From Rhodothermales bacterium (GTDB lineage Bacteria; Bacteroidota; Rhodothermia; Rhodothermales; UBA10348): a stretch of DNA of 15,567 bases. The stretch covers positions 1 to 15,567 of the forward strand of contig JAURGV010000025.1 of assembly GCA_030833605.1 (NCBI GenBank). Direction: 5' to 3'. Under the pieces are notes generated by a model. That model had not been told where the DNA came from. It did no database searches and saw nothing but the letters and a program-made list of their open reading frames with translations. Made by a program: the position numbers and the translations under genes. The stretch's first letter is position 1. Each line of letters starts with the position of its first letter. Below, one piece after another: positions 5,744-13,092 of this stretch.

Positions 5744-8700
5744 ATGAAGATTGCCTCTAGGCACATATCGCATCTTCTGTTCCTAATCGGACTGTTCGTC
5801 ATGGCACCTTTTGCCATGGCGAATCCTGTATATATACAAGATTCTCCGACCATCACTGCGATTGGAAGCGAATCGCTTAAAGTCGACCCGGGGAGCGTAG
5901 TTACGCTTATTTACAAAATTGAACCCGGAAGCACTGCCGCAGAAGAAACCTATCAGCCCGTAATCACGCTACCTGAAGGATGGGATACATTTTTCGGTAA
6001 TGAGCCGTTGACCCTAAAAGATGGCAAAAGCACCATTAGAAAAGTTGTGATCAAGGTGCCTCAAGCGACGATGGCCGATGCCTATACCGTTGGTTTTAGC
6101 TTAGAGAACCAGCAAAACCAGCAGATGGCCACGCACTCCCTCTCGCTGCAGGTCAATACCCGTTTTGAATTGGTCATTGCAACAGATTTTTCCGAGGCCT
6201 TTGTACCAGCAGGAAAATCCATCCCTACCCAGATTTTTGTCTCGAATCGAGGCAATTCAACGATCGAAGTTGATCTAAAAGTTGTTACCCGATCATACAC
6301 GAGCGTTGAAATAGAAAAACAGCTGGTCAAATTGAATCCTGGTCAAGCTGAAACGGTCGCTGTACTTATAAATACGGATGCCCGACTAGATCATTCGGCC
6401 AAAGCCGGCCTTCGCCTGGAAGCCACTTCGCGTCAGGATGCCGACCAGACCGTTATCAAAACCCTTTCCTTTGAAATTGTACCGGTTTATTCGAGAGTCA
6501 AGGCGATTGCTGCAGGAATTCCAGTAAGCTTGGGCATATCCACCATTGGTAACGAGAATGGCGTGACCCCACAAGCTCAGATCGCGACTGGATTTGATGC
6601 ATTGGGCGGCTCTATTGCGGTCAACGCCATTTTGTCTGAACAGCCACGACGCAAGTTCTACCAAGCGGACCAAATGCTCTCTGTTAAATACAAATCTAAA
6701 TCACTGGGCGTTCAGCTTGGTGACCATTCTCAAAGTTTGTCTCCGCTCACCATGAATGGGGAGTTCGGACAGGGTGCTTCGGTTTCATATGAAAAGAATG
6801 ATTGGACCGTAGTTTCCACTGTTCAAAAAACAAAATTATCCTTTCCTGTTCAGAACAGAGCCGGTATATCGGTAACTAAAAAGTTAAGTGATACTTCATT
6901 TGCCAGTCTTAACGTGTTGCAGCGCAGTGGGTTGTACAGTGGTGGGGTCATGACTTTGCGGAGTGTATCGCAACCGTTAGGCCCGACCTCTCGATTAGAT
7001 GCAGAATGTGGTATTACCTCCGATTCTGCGCTTTCCGACCCAACCTGTTCCCTTGCTGGTTCCAAAGGGTTTACAAATTGGTCCATTCGCATAAAGGCCC
7101 AAACAGCTTCTCAGAGCTACCCTGGTACGTTAGCAGGCGTGCGACAGTATTCCCAAACGCTGAATTACCGGATCAATCAAAGCATCAGACTTGATAACTC
7201 CTTTAGCATACTAAAAAGATCGCTTGGAACGGGAAATTCAAGGTCTAATGTCTACTCCAAAACAGGGATTACGTATTCCAATCGGATTTTTGGAGGTACG
7301 TTTGTAACCTCATTAGACGGAATACATTCTAATACCAGCTACGAAAGTCTTTTCGAAAGTGTCTCCAGGCAGGAATTAGTAGCAAAAGCAACTTCTGGAT
7401 TCCACACAAGGGCAACCGGCGTATCGGTTTCCTACGAAATTGGACGAATTGGAGCTGAAGGAGACACGCCTAGTAGTCGTTTTAGTCGATTCAAAACCAC
7501 CGCAAGACGAACTATTCGGAATGGTTGGTCGGTCAATGGCTCCTATGAAACATCGTCTGGTAGCCTTTCTGCGCTAAAACTGAATCAAAAACAGCAAATG
7601 GTTGGCCTTGGAACCAGTTTTCAGCTTCCAAAAGGGATTGCGGTATCGTCGACTGGATTTATGAGCCGGATCGTTTCCAACACCTTACAGTCCTACCTAT
7701 CCGTCCAAACCCGCGTATCAAAAACCTTTAATTCAGGTCACCTACTCCGTTTTCAGGCCCAGCACAGTCAGTCTGATGGCAGAGTTGCTGTTTCTTCGAC
7801 GGACTACATGCTGTCGTATACAGCCCCTATTAATTTGCCTTTTGCGAAAGGAGACCAGGAAAGCACCATACTAAAAGGCCAGATAATTGACCTCTCAACC
7901 GGTGAACCAATACCGGACGTACTTCTTTTCCTTGGAGAATCGATCTCCCTGAGCGATAAGGACGGTTTTTTCGCCCTTCCGAGAAAATTGGATCGCTCTG
8001 AATTCCTTCGACTGGATCAGCGCTCTATTGGATACAGTAAAGTCACGACCAAAGCCTTCCCGCTTGAATTAGCGCCGACTGACTTCCAAGGCACTGATTT
8101 AGTGATCACCGTTAGCCCTGCTGCAGAAGTATCAGGTCATGTCTCGGTATTCTCGCACGAAGGCACGCAATCTAAGCTTTTCGGCAACACCAGCGACCGC
8201 CTTGTAAAAGTTGGAGGCCTTCAACTTGCCGTGGTTGAAATCTCAAGTGAGACCCACCAGTTCCGGACTAGAACGGACGAAAATGGATATTTCAGATTCA
8301 GTCAGCTTTCAAGCGGGTCATATACTACTCGAATTGTAAGCGCCAATATCCTTGCGCACCAACGACTTGCGCCAGGTTCAATTGACGTTAAAGCCGAAGC
8401 TGGGAAAAGCAATACCGTTGAATTTGAAGTAGTCCCCGTAAAAAAACAGCTTCGAATTATTAAGTCATCTTCCCTTTCCATTAAAGAAGCACCCCGGGCT
8501 GCAGCCGCTCCTACTACCACGCCGTCCAAACAATCTTTTGATTCTGAAAAGGACAAAGACTCGGCTCATTTATACGAAGGACATTCATCTGGGCGAGAGC
8601 TGGGCTCGGAACGTGGCTTACAAGGAAAGAATCAGGATTGGCGCGCCCAATTGAAGGAATCTGCTGTTCAAAAATCGGCATTCCGTCGTGGAGGCTTGGT

Positions 8701-9538
8701 CACGGTACCATTTTATCTAAACGTCCGACCGAATTCTAATACAGAAGTGTACAGCAGGCCATTTTATGTCTTGATGTTGATCCTCTCTGTATTGTTCTTC
8801 CTCACAGCAATTGAAGCGGTAATTCGCCAGCACTCCGAGAGACAAGAATCACAAATTTTGCAGATTAGCAAACCCGGTTGGATCTGGGCTTATCGGCAAA
8901 CTTCGGCATACGTCGTTTTAGTCACCGCAATGTGCGTCCTGCTTGGACCGCTGGGTGGCCTTTCCACGGCTCTTTGCTTGGCGGGCATCTCAGTGTCTAT
9001 TGAATCGAGTGAGCAATACAAAAACATGCTTGCCATCGCGTATTTAACGCTCCTCAGGGGATTAAAGCCGGGGATTTGGATCCAATATCAGCAAGCGGTG
9101 GCCAAAATTGAGCGGGTTGGGATTCACACCGTATTTCTAAAACTCCAAAATGGCAAGCTTATTTCGCTTACGCCGTGGGCGCTTTCGAAACTGTCTATCG
9201 TTCGCAGCAAGCCCCAATCCGTTAGAAGTGAAACGATTGAAATTGTAGTAGCAAGAACGTCCAATTTGCGCTCGATTCGCATGATCGCGTCGGACATTTG
9301 CGCGCTTCACGCACCGGATGGCGCTCCAAAGAACGTCTATATTGAATTTACGGATCTAGATGCCATTCAAACACGAGTTACCATAAAAACGGTGATCCAA
9401 GACCAATCGCTTTCAAGCACAGAACTCGCAGACGCCCTTAATTTGGCGCTCAGGGAGTTTGGTCCAGTTACCGAATCAACCGTTCAGACTTATCCTGGGC
9501 TTCGGCTTATTAAAAGTTCGGGAGACAAGGCTGCTTAA
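5744..9538 (+). CDS. Usher-like barrel protein fused to a C-terminal MscS-like membrane domain
   Basis: A 1264-residue exported membrane protein with an unusual make-up. Order: signal peptide 1-26 (ends 'AMA'); Ig-like domain about 28-135 ('LPEGWDTFF'); NEW3-type Ig domain about 137-247 ('VSNRGNSTIEVDLKV'); about 255-700 alternating strands typical of an outer-membrane barrel, closing with 'MLSYTAPINLPF'; a carboxypeptidase-regulatory-like sandwich from 709 ('LKGQIIDLSTGEPIPDVLL'); a second about 795-905 ('TRTDENGYFRFSQLSSGSY'); a polar linker about 905-1000; TM helices about 1007-1027 and 1055-1071; then a segment from about 1072 that aligns without gaps to TM3 and the beta domain of E. coli MscS ('LLRGLKPGIWI' against 'MFRPFRAGEYV', then 'LQNGKLISL' against 'TADGKIIVI'), with the Asn of TM3b kept (N1094). 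About 193 residues run from TM3 to the end, as in MscS. The glycine-rich GGVAG and the IPN motif are changed (QQAVA, LTP). The front resembles ushers and the back an inner-membrane channel; channel activity is unproven. It is the last gene of the cassette. Confidence 0.75.
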   Translation: MKIASRHISHLLFLIGLFVMAPFAMANPVYIQDSPTITAIGSESLKVDPGSVVTLIYKIEPGSTAAEETYQPVITLPEGWDTFFGNEPLTLKDGKSTIRKVVIKVPQATMADAYTVGFSLENQQNQQMATHSLSLQVNTRFELVIATDFSEAFVPAGKSIPTQIFVSNRGNSTIEVDLKVVTRSYTSVEIEKQLVKLNPGQAETVAVLINTDARLDHSAKAGLRLEATSRQDADQTVIKTLSFEIVPVYSRVKAIAAGIPVSLGISTIGNENGVTPQAQIATGFDALGGSIAVNAILSEQPRRKFYQADQMLSVKYKSKSLGVQLGDHSQSLSPLTMNGEFGQGASVSYEKNDWTVVSTVQKTKLSFPVQNRAGISVTKKLSDTSFASLNVLQRSGLYSGGVMTLRSVSQPLGPTSRLDAECGITSDSALSDPTCSLAGSKGFTNWSIRIKAQTASQSYPGTLAGVRQYSQTLNYRINQSIRLDNSFSILKRSLGTGNSRSNVYSKTGITYSNRIFGGTFVTSLDGIHSNTSYESLFESVSRQELVAKATSGFHTRATGVSVSYEIGRIGAEGDTPSSRFSRFKTTARRTIRNGWSVNGSYETSSGSLSALKLNQKQQMVGLGTSFQLPKGIAVSSTGFMSRIVSNTLQSYLSVQTRVSKTFNSGHLLRFQAQHSQSDGRVAVSSTDYMLSYTAPINLPFAKGDQESTILKGQIIDLSTGEPIPDVLLFLGESISLSDKDGFFALPRKLDRSEFLRLDQRSIGYSKVTTKAFPLELAPTDFQGTDLVITVSPAAEVSGHVSVFSHEGTQSKLFGNTSDRLVKVGGLQLAVVEISSETHQFRTRTDENGYFRFSQLSSGSYTTRIVSANILAHQRLAPGSIDVKAEAGKSNTVEFEVVPVKKQLRIIKSSSLSIKEAPRAAAAPTTTPSKQSFDSEKDKDSAHLYEGHSSGRELGSERGLQGKNQDWRAQLKESAVQKSAFRRGGLVTVPFYLNVRPNSNTEVYSRPFYVLMLILSVLFFLTAIEAVIRQHSERQESQILQISKPGWIWAYRQTSAYVVLVTAMCVLLGPLGGLSTALCLAGISVSIESSEQYKNMLAIAYLTLLRGLKPGIWIQYQQAVAKIERVGIHTVFLKLQNGKLISLTPWALSKLSIVRSKPQSVRSETIEIVVARTSNLRSIRMIASDICALHAPDGAPKNVYIEFTDLDAIQTRVTIKTVIQDQSLSSTELADALNLALREFGPVTESTVQTYPGLRLIKSSGDKAA

Positions 9539-9549
9539 TCTAAAGCAGC
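9530..9549. terminator. Hairpin covering both convergent stop codons
   Basis: GCTGCTT (9530-9536) pairs with AAGCAGC (9543-9549) around a six-base loop. The stem-loop contains the TAA of the plus-strand gene (9536-9538) and the stop of the minus-strand OsmC-family gene (9540-9542). The two genes have one base between them, so transcripts from both sides must end in or beyond the opposing gene unless this element stops them. No strong T tract follows in either direction, so termination here is only a possibility. Confidence 0.35.
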
Positions 9550-9992
9550 GTTCCTTCAAACTTTTGACCGTTAATTGTAAACGTATAGTAGATTTTAGCC
9601 GTTTTCTCGAGGGTTCTGGCAACAGAACAATACTTTCCGAGGCTCAGATCAATGGATCGCCTCACTTTGGTTTCATCCAAGTCTCCTTCAAAATGAAACG
9701 CAACATCAATGCGTTCAAACACGGACGGTGAAACGCCATCTGGCTTATAGCCATCTACCTCGATACGAAAGGAAGTAAAATTTTGTCTCGATTTTTGAAG
9801 GATGGATACGATGTCTACCCCGCTACAGCCGCCTATGGCCATCACGAGTAACTGCATGGGCCCAACGCCGTTGCCTTTGCCATCTTCGTAGGCGGTTGCA
9901 TCGTCAATATCAACGAAGTTTCCGTTCGCATTAAAGGCTCGGAAATGAAAATCGGCTGTCTGTTTCTCAAGTGATACGTTAACGTGTCCCAT
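9540..9992 (-). CDS. OsmC/Ohr family protein, probable thiol-dependent peroxidase
   Basis: A 150-residue cytoplasmic protein of the OsmC family, whose members reduce organic hydroperoxides with a pair of cysteines. Both are present and in the usual surroundings: Cys56 in 'AIGGCSGVDIV' at the head of the central helix, and Cys122 in 'GKYCSVARTL'. The N-terminal beta part ends with 'NGVGPMQLLVMAIGGC', the typical 'P.ELLL.ALGGC' lead-in. Length is normal for the family, and the form is nearer to the YhfA/general OsmC branch than to Ohr. The start is supported by AGAGGA a few bases upstream of the ATG. It lies 67 bases downstream of surE on the same strand and converges with the plus-strand cassette. 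The exact substrate cannot be read from the sequence. Confidence 0.88.
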   Translation of the reverse strand: MGHVNVSLEKQTADFHFRAFNANGNFVDIDDATAYEDGKGNGVGPMQLLVMAIGGCSGVDIVSILQKSRQNFTSFRIEVDGYKPDGVSPSVFERIDVAFHFEGDLDETKVRRSIDLSLGKYCSVARTLEKTAKIYYTFTINGQKFEGTLL

Positions 9993-10059
9993 AGTCCTCT
10001 AGTTATTCGAAAGCTGCTCTAGTTTAATTTCTGATCCGCCTGTGCTTGAGTTGTGCGGT

Positions 10060-10839
10060 TTAACTCCAATCCCATTCTTCTAGGTCCGAGATAGCCTGAT
10101 GGGCAGTAAGGTCGTGTTGAATCGGTGTTATCGAAACAAAACCGGCTTCTACAGCGGCAATATCCGTTTTATCTCCCGAATCCAGGTTGATAAACTTGCC
10201 TGAAAGCCAATAATAGGGTCGATTAAACGGGTCCATTCTTTCCGCGAAGGACTCTTCCCATTTCGATTTGGCTTGGCGGGTAATCATGAGCCCTTTGATG
10301 TCCGAAAGTGGTAAGTCAGGAATGTTTACGTTCAACAACAATCCGGGAGTAAGGCCTCCTTTCAAAGTCCTTTCGGCTATTTTCCTCGCGATTCTTCCAG
10401 ACGCTTCAAAATCTCCGCCGCCCCATCTACAGTACGAAAAGGCAATCGCTGGAATCCCGAGAATAGAGGCTTCAGTAGCGGCACTGACCGTTCCAGAGTA
10501 AATCACATTGACGGCCGTATTGGGCCCATGGTTAATGCCAGAAACCACCAAGTCGGGCGTTCGTGGGACCAGCTTATCCATGGCTAGCTTCACACAATCG
10601 GCTGGGGTACCTGAAATAGCGTATGCCGTAATCTGCCCAGAAGGACCACGAAAAGGCCACGGCCGAGCACGGACAGGATCTCTCATGGTTATAGCATGCC
10701 CCACAGCGCTCTGCTCATTCAGAGGGGCAGCGACAATAATATCTCCCAACCCATCCATGGCAGCAACAAGTGACAAGATACCAGCGGCTTCTATGCCATC
10801 GTCATTGCTTATCAAAATCAAGGGCCTGTTAACACTCAT
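10060..10839 (-). CDS. surE: 5'/3'-nucleotidase SurE
   Basis: A 259-residue SurE. The enzyme removes phosphate from nucleoside 5'- and 3'-monophosphates in the cytoplasm using a divalent metal, and is linked to stationary-phase survival. The metal-binding residues are visible: 'ILISNDDGIEAAG' (Asp13, Asp14), 'NEQSAVGHAIT' (Ser44) and 'VVSGINHGPN' (Asn103). 'AISGTPADCVKLA' is the conserved substrate-pocket stretch, and 'YSGTVSAATEA' follows as usual. Length is typical. It starts 26 bases after the panB stop, so the two are probably cotranscribed. No functional tie to panB is known to me; the pairing is likely local gene order. Confidence 0.95.
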   Translation of the reverse strand: MSVNRPLILISNDDGIEAAGILSLVAAMDGLGDIIVAAPLNEQSAVGHAITMRDPVRARPWPFRGPSGQITAYAISGTPADCVKLAMDKLVPRTPDLVVSGINHGPNTAVNVIYSGTVSAATEASILGIPAIAFSYCRWGGGDFEASGRIARKIAERTLKGGLTPGLLLNVNIPDLPLSDIKGLMITRQAKSKWEESFAERMDPFNRPYYWLSGKFINLDSGDKTDIAAVEAGFVSITPIQHDLTAHQAISDLEEWDWS

Positions 10840-10865
10840 GAGCAGTTCAATCAGTAATAAATGGT

Positions 10866-11690
10866 CTAATAGCTTTCGTCATCCGATGGAAAAGATCGAG
10901 ATCTCACGTCCGCAATGTATTGATGAACCGATGCGGTGATGTGTTCATCCAGCTTCGCGTACCGACGGACAAATCGCGGATTAAAGTCGGTGGTGAGCCC
11001 AAGCGCGTCGTGCGTAACGAGAACTTGCCCGTCACAATGCGGTCCTGCGCCTATTCCAATGGTTGGAATGGCGAGTGATTTCGATACGTCACGAGCTAGA
11101 TCGGCAGGTATCTTTTCCAACACGATCCCAAAACAGCCCGCTTCTTCAAGCAGTTTGGCATCTATTTTCAATGTTTCGGCCTCATCAACCTCTTGCGCGC
11201 GAACCTGATAGGTCCCAAACCGATAAATAGACTGAGGCGTTAGCCCCAAGTGCCCCATTACCGGAATACCCGATTCAATCAACCTTTCAACGGTGGGGAC
11301 GATGGCTTTCCCGCCTTCCAATTTGACGGCATGGGCACCAGACTCCTTCATCACCCGAATCGCGGAGGACAATGCCTCCCTAGAGTTTCCTTGATACGAG
11401 CCAAACGGTAAATCAACCACCACCAACGCTCGAACTACTCCCCTTATCACACACTGTGCATGATAAATCATTTGGTCCAGTGTGATCGGCAAGGTGGTTT
11501 CATGTCCTGCTATTACATTAGAAGCCGAGTCGCCAACCAAAATAACATCGATTCCCGAGGCGTCCAGTATTCTGGCCGACGTATAATCGTAAGCCGTGAG
11601 CATGGCAATGGGAATACCGGACTGCTTTAATTCCTGAAGCGTCCGCGTAGTGACTCTAACAATATTCTCTGGTGCGTTCTGAGTGCTCAT
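10866..11690 (-). CDS. panB: 3-methyl-2-oxobutanoate hydroxymethyltransferase (ketopantoate hydroxymethyltransferase)
   Basis: PanB transfers a hydroxymethyl group from 5,10-methylene-tetrahydrofolate to 2-oxoisovalerate to give ketopantoate, the first committed step to pantothenate and CoA, in the cytoplasm. The TIM-barrel motifs are complete in 274 residues: 'MLTAYDYTSARILD', 'ILVGDSASNVIAGHETTLPI' with metal-binding Asp54, 'VVVDLPFGSYQ' with Asp93, 'AVKLEGG' with Lys123 and Glu125, 'IPVMGHLGLTPQS', 'IVLEKIPADLA' with the catalytic-type Glu192, and 'IPTIGIGAGPHCDGQVLV'. The ATG at 11690 has GGA five bases upstream. The leader lies in 11691-11807 and contains a small stem-loop, TGTCG/CGACA around CTT read on the minus strand. 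It probably leads a panB-surE(-osmC) unit. Confidence 0.96.
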   Translation of the reverse strand: MSTQNAPENIVRVTTRTLQELKQSGIPIAMLTAYDYTSARILDASGIDVILVGDSASNVIAGHETTLPITLDQMIYHAQCVIRGVVRALVVVDLPFGSYQGNSREALSSAIRVMKESGAHAVKLEGGKAIVPTVERLIESGIPVMGHLGLTPQSIYRFGTYQVRAQEVDEAETLKIDAKLLEEAGCFGIVLEKIPADLARDVSKSLAIPTIGIGAGPHCDGQVLVTHDALGLTTDFNPRFVRRYAKLDEHITASVHQYIADVRSRSFPSDDESY

Positions 11691-11807
11691 CGTTCCATTT
11701 CAAAAGATTCTACGGATCCTGTCGAAGCGACACAGGGCTAATGTACGTTTATCAACCAATATCCCTTTGGAATATCCGTAAAATAAATGCGGGTGCGGGA
11801 AAATAGT

Positions 11808-11840
11808 AAAGGCGGGGGCCTCTTTGAGGCCCCCGCCTTT
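11808..11840 (-). terminator. Strong intrinsic terminator after the bamA-ompH block
   Basis: AAAGGCGGGGGCC (11808-11820) and GGCCCCCGCCTTT (11828-11840) are perfect complements; a further T-A pair closes a five-base loop, giving a 14-bp GC-rich stem. Read on the minus strand the stem is followed by TTTACTATTTT, a broken T tract, and it lies 24 bases past the stop codon of the last ompH gene. It therefore should end bamA-ompH-ompH transcription before panB. The remainder of 11691-11864 holds the panB leader and no gene. Confidence 0.85.
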
Positions 11841-11864
11841 AACCGTTCCAATGTAAACGGACGT

Positions 11865-12410
11865 TTAGTTTGATGAAGCCGCAGCATCATCAATTTCAAT
11901 ACCGAGCGATTTCGCAATGTCGATATTGATGTTCACAATCTTATCAGGATTGACATAAAGCAATGCAGGAGAACGGATTACGATATCCAATCCTTTTGCT
12001 TTTGCAATAACATCAATGGCGTCTTGTACTTTTTTCAGTAACGGTGCCATGAGCTCTTCTTGACGCAAATTAAGTTCTTCGTCTTTTTTCGCGGCCGCAT
12101 CCTGGATTTCACCTTGCAACTTTCCTAGCTCAGCTTCACGCTCTGCTTGGCGCTCAGCAGAAAGCAAAGGCTGCTGTTTCTGATATTTTTCCACGCGTTC
12201 CTGAAAATCTGCAGCCATTGCCTGTAGGGCTTCTTGGCTTGTGCGGTATTCTACCGCAATTTGATTTTGCACCTGACCATAAGCCGGCATATACGTGATA
12301 ATGATTTCCGGATCCGCATACCCAACTTTGAGTCCTTGCGCTTGCACTACACTCGCACTTAGGCCCAGCATCAATGCTACAATGAGGAAACCAAAATTTC
12401 TATTTTTCAT
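11865..12410 (-). CDS. OmpH/Skp family periplasmic chaperone (second of two)
   Basis: A periplasmic holdase of the OmpH/Skp family, which keeps unfolded outer-membrane proteins soluble on the way to BamA. From the ATG at 12410 it has 181 residues. I prefer this to the in-frame GTG at 12428 because it gives a normal signal peptide, 'MKNRNFGFLIVALM...VVQAQ', cut near residue 24. The mature protein opens with 'KVGYADPEIIITYMPAYGQ', the beta strand and hinge typical of Skp. A long charged coiled coil follows (roughly 45-135, with 'KYQKQQPLLSAERQAERE'), and the closing part has 'IAKAKGLDIVIRSPALLYV', the return strand. It is a diverged paralogue of the gene just upstream. It ends in an acidic and Ala/Ser tail. 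The strong terminator lies directly downstream. Confidence 0.88.
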   Translation of the reverse strand: MKNRNFGFLIVALMLGLSASVVQAQGLKVGYADPEIIITYMPAYGQVQNQIAVEYRTSQEALQAMAADFQERVEKYQKQQPLLSAERQAEREAELGKLQGEIQDAAAKKDEELNLRQEELMAPLLKKVQDAIDVIAKAKGLDIVIRSPALLYVNPDKIVNINIDIAKSLGIEIDDAAASSN

Positions 12411-12456
12411 GTCTGTTGTTGGATGCACAACCGATCAGTTTTGTGACCGCGTGCGA

Positions 12457-13026
12457 TTAGTTACTTGTTGATGGCGTCTGTCGAACACTACCTGCAACGT
12501 CTATGCCAAGTTCTAGCAAAACGTTTTCAGATAGGTCGTATTGGGCCCGTCTAAACATAAACAGGAACTCTCCCGCTGTGTCAAAAACGTAGTCGTATCC
12601 TTCGGCTGTCGCTACGTCTTCAATGGCCTGCAATATCTTTTCTTGAAGTGGTCTCATAAGCTTTTCTTGCTCGAGGAATATATCCCCTTCTGGACCAAAA
12701 TATTTAACCCGAAGTCTTTCCAAATCCTCTTCAGCTCGTACAATTTCATCCCGGCGGCGTTGGCGCTCTTCGCTGGTATAAAGCAGCTCTCTAGCCTGAT
12801 AATCGCGAAATTGCCCGTCTAGGTCTTTTTTTATCTCGTCCAATTCTTTCTGCCAATCACTTGCCATTCGATCCAACTGCTGCTGTATCGTAGCATAGTT
12901 CGGCATGGCTTGTAGAATGAAATCGGAGTCTACGTATCCTATTTTCTGCTGCGCCGACGCAGGCATCGCAAGCAACATGAAAACCATCGCTGTAAACGAA
13001 AAGGCGCTCCATTTTAAAGACTTCAT
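12457..13026 (-). CDS. OmpH/Skp family periplasmic chaperone (first of two)
   Basis: A 189-residue OmpH/Skp-type chaperone for outer-membrane proteins. I start it at ATG 13026, since GAGG stands eight bases before it while the in-frame ATG at 13047 has no Shine-Dalgarno; the signal peptide is then 'MKSLKWSAFSFTAMVFM...PASAQ'. 'KIGYVDSDFILQAMPNYATI' is the family's N-terminal signature. The coiled-coil arms are very charged ('DEIKKDLDGQFRDYQ', 'RQRRRDEIVRAEEDLERLR'), and the head closes with 'EDVATAEGYDYVFDTAGEF', the usual return strand. It lies 66 bases after bamA, and this bamA-ompH-ompH order is common in Bacteroidota. The product should work in the same periplasmic route as BamA, receiving clients from the Sec translocon. 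Confidence 0.9.
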   Translation of the reverse strand: MKSLKWSAFSFTAMVFMLLAMPASAQQKIGYVDSDFILQAMPNYATIQQQLDRMASDWQKELDEIKKDLDGQFRDYQARELLYTSEERQRRRDEIVRAEEDLERLRVKYFGPEGDIFLEQEKLMRPLQEKILQAIEDVATAEGYDYVFDTAGEFLFMFRRAQYDLSENVLLELGIDVAGSVRQTPSTSN

Positions 13027-13034
13027 TTTTCTAA

Positions 13035-13040
13035 CCTCGG
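13035..13040 (-). promoter_or_regulatory. Shine-Dalgarno that sets the start of the first ompH gene at 13026
   Basis: On the minus strand the bases read CCGAGG, with eight bases between GAGG and the ATG at 13026. The upstream in-frame ATG (13047) has nothing comparable. Confidence 0.6.
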
Positions 13041-13092
13041 TCCGCATGTCGATGAGAAATCAGATGTATAATTTTGTGGACTATAGAACGGA

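Noticed and set aside
5744..9538. Calling the large protein a classical fimbrial usher (FimD/PapC family)
   Set aside because: I see no classical usher N-terminal domain. The front is two Ig-like domains and the back is MscS-like. Only the middle and the regulatory-like sandwiches recall ushers.
9459..9731. Plus-strand frame running from the large gene into the OsmC-family gene
   Set aside because: Both ends overlap real genes in other frames, and there is no ribosome binding site or recognisable protein.
12426..12428. GTG as the start of the second ompH gene
   Set aside because: It adds six residues before a signal peptide that starts normally at ATG 12410, and has no visible Shine-Dalgarno.
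12541..12822. Plus-strand open frame opposite the first ompH gene
   Set aside because: It lies wholly inside a well-supported minus-strand gene and its translation resembles no known family; the same applies to the other frames overlapping recognised genes.
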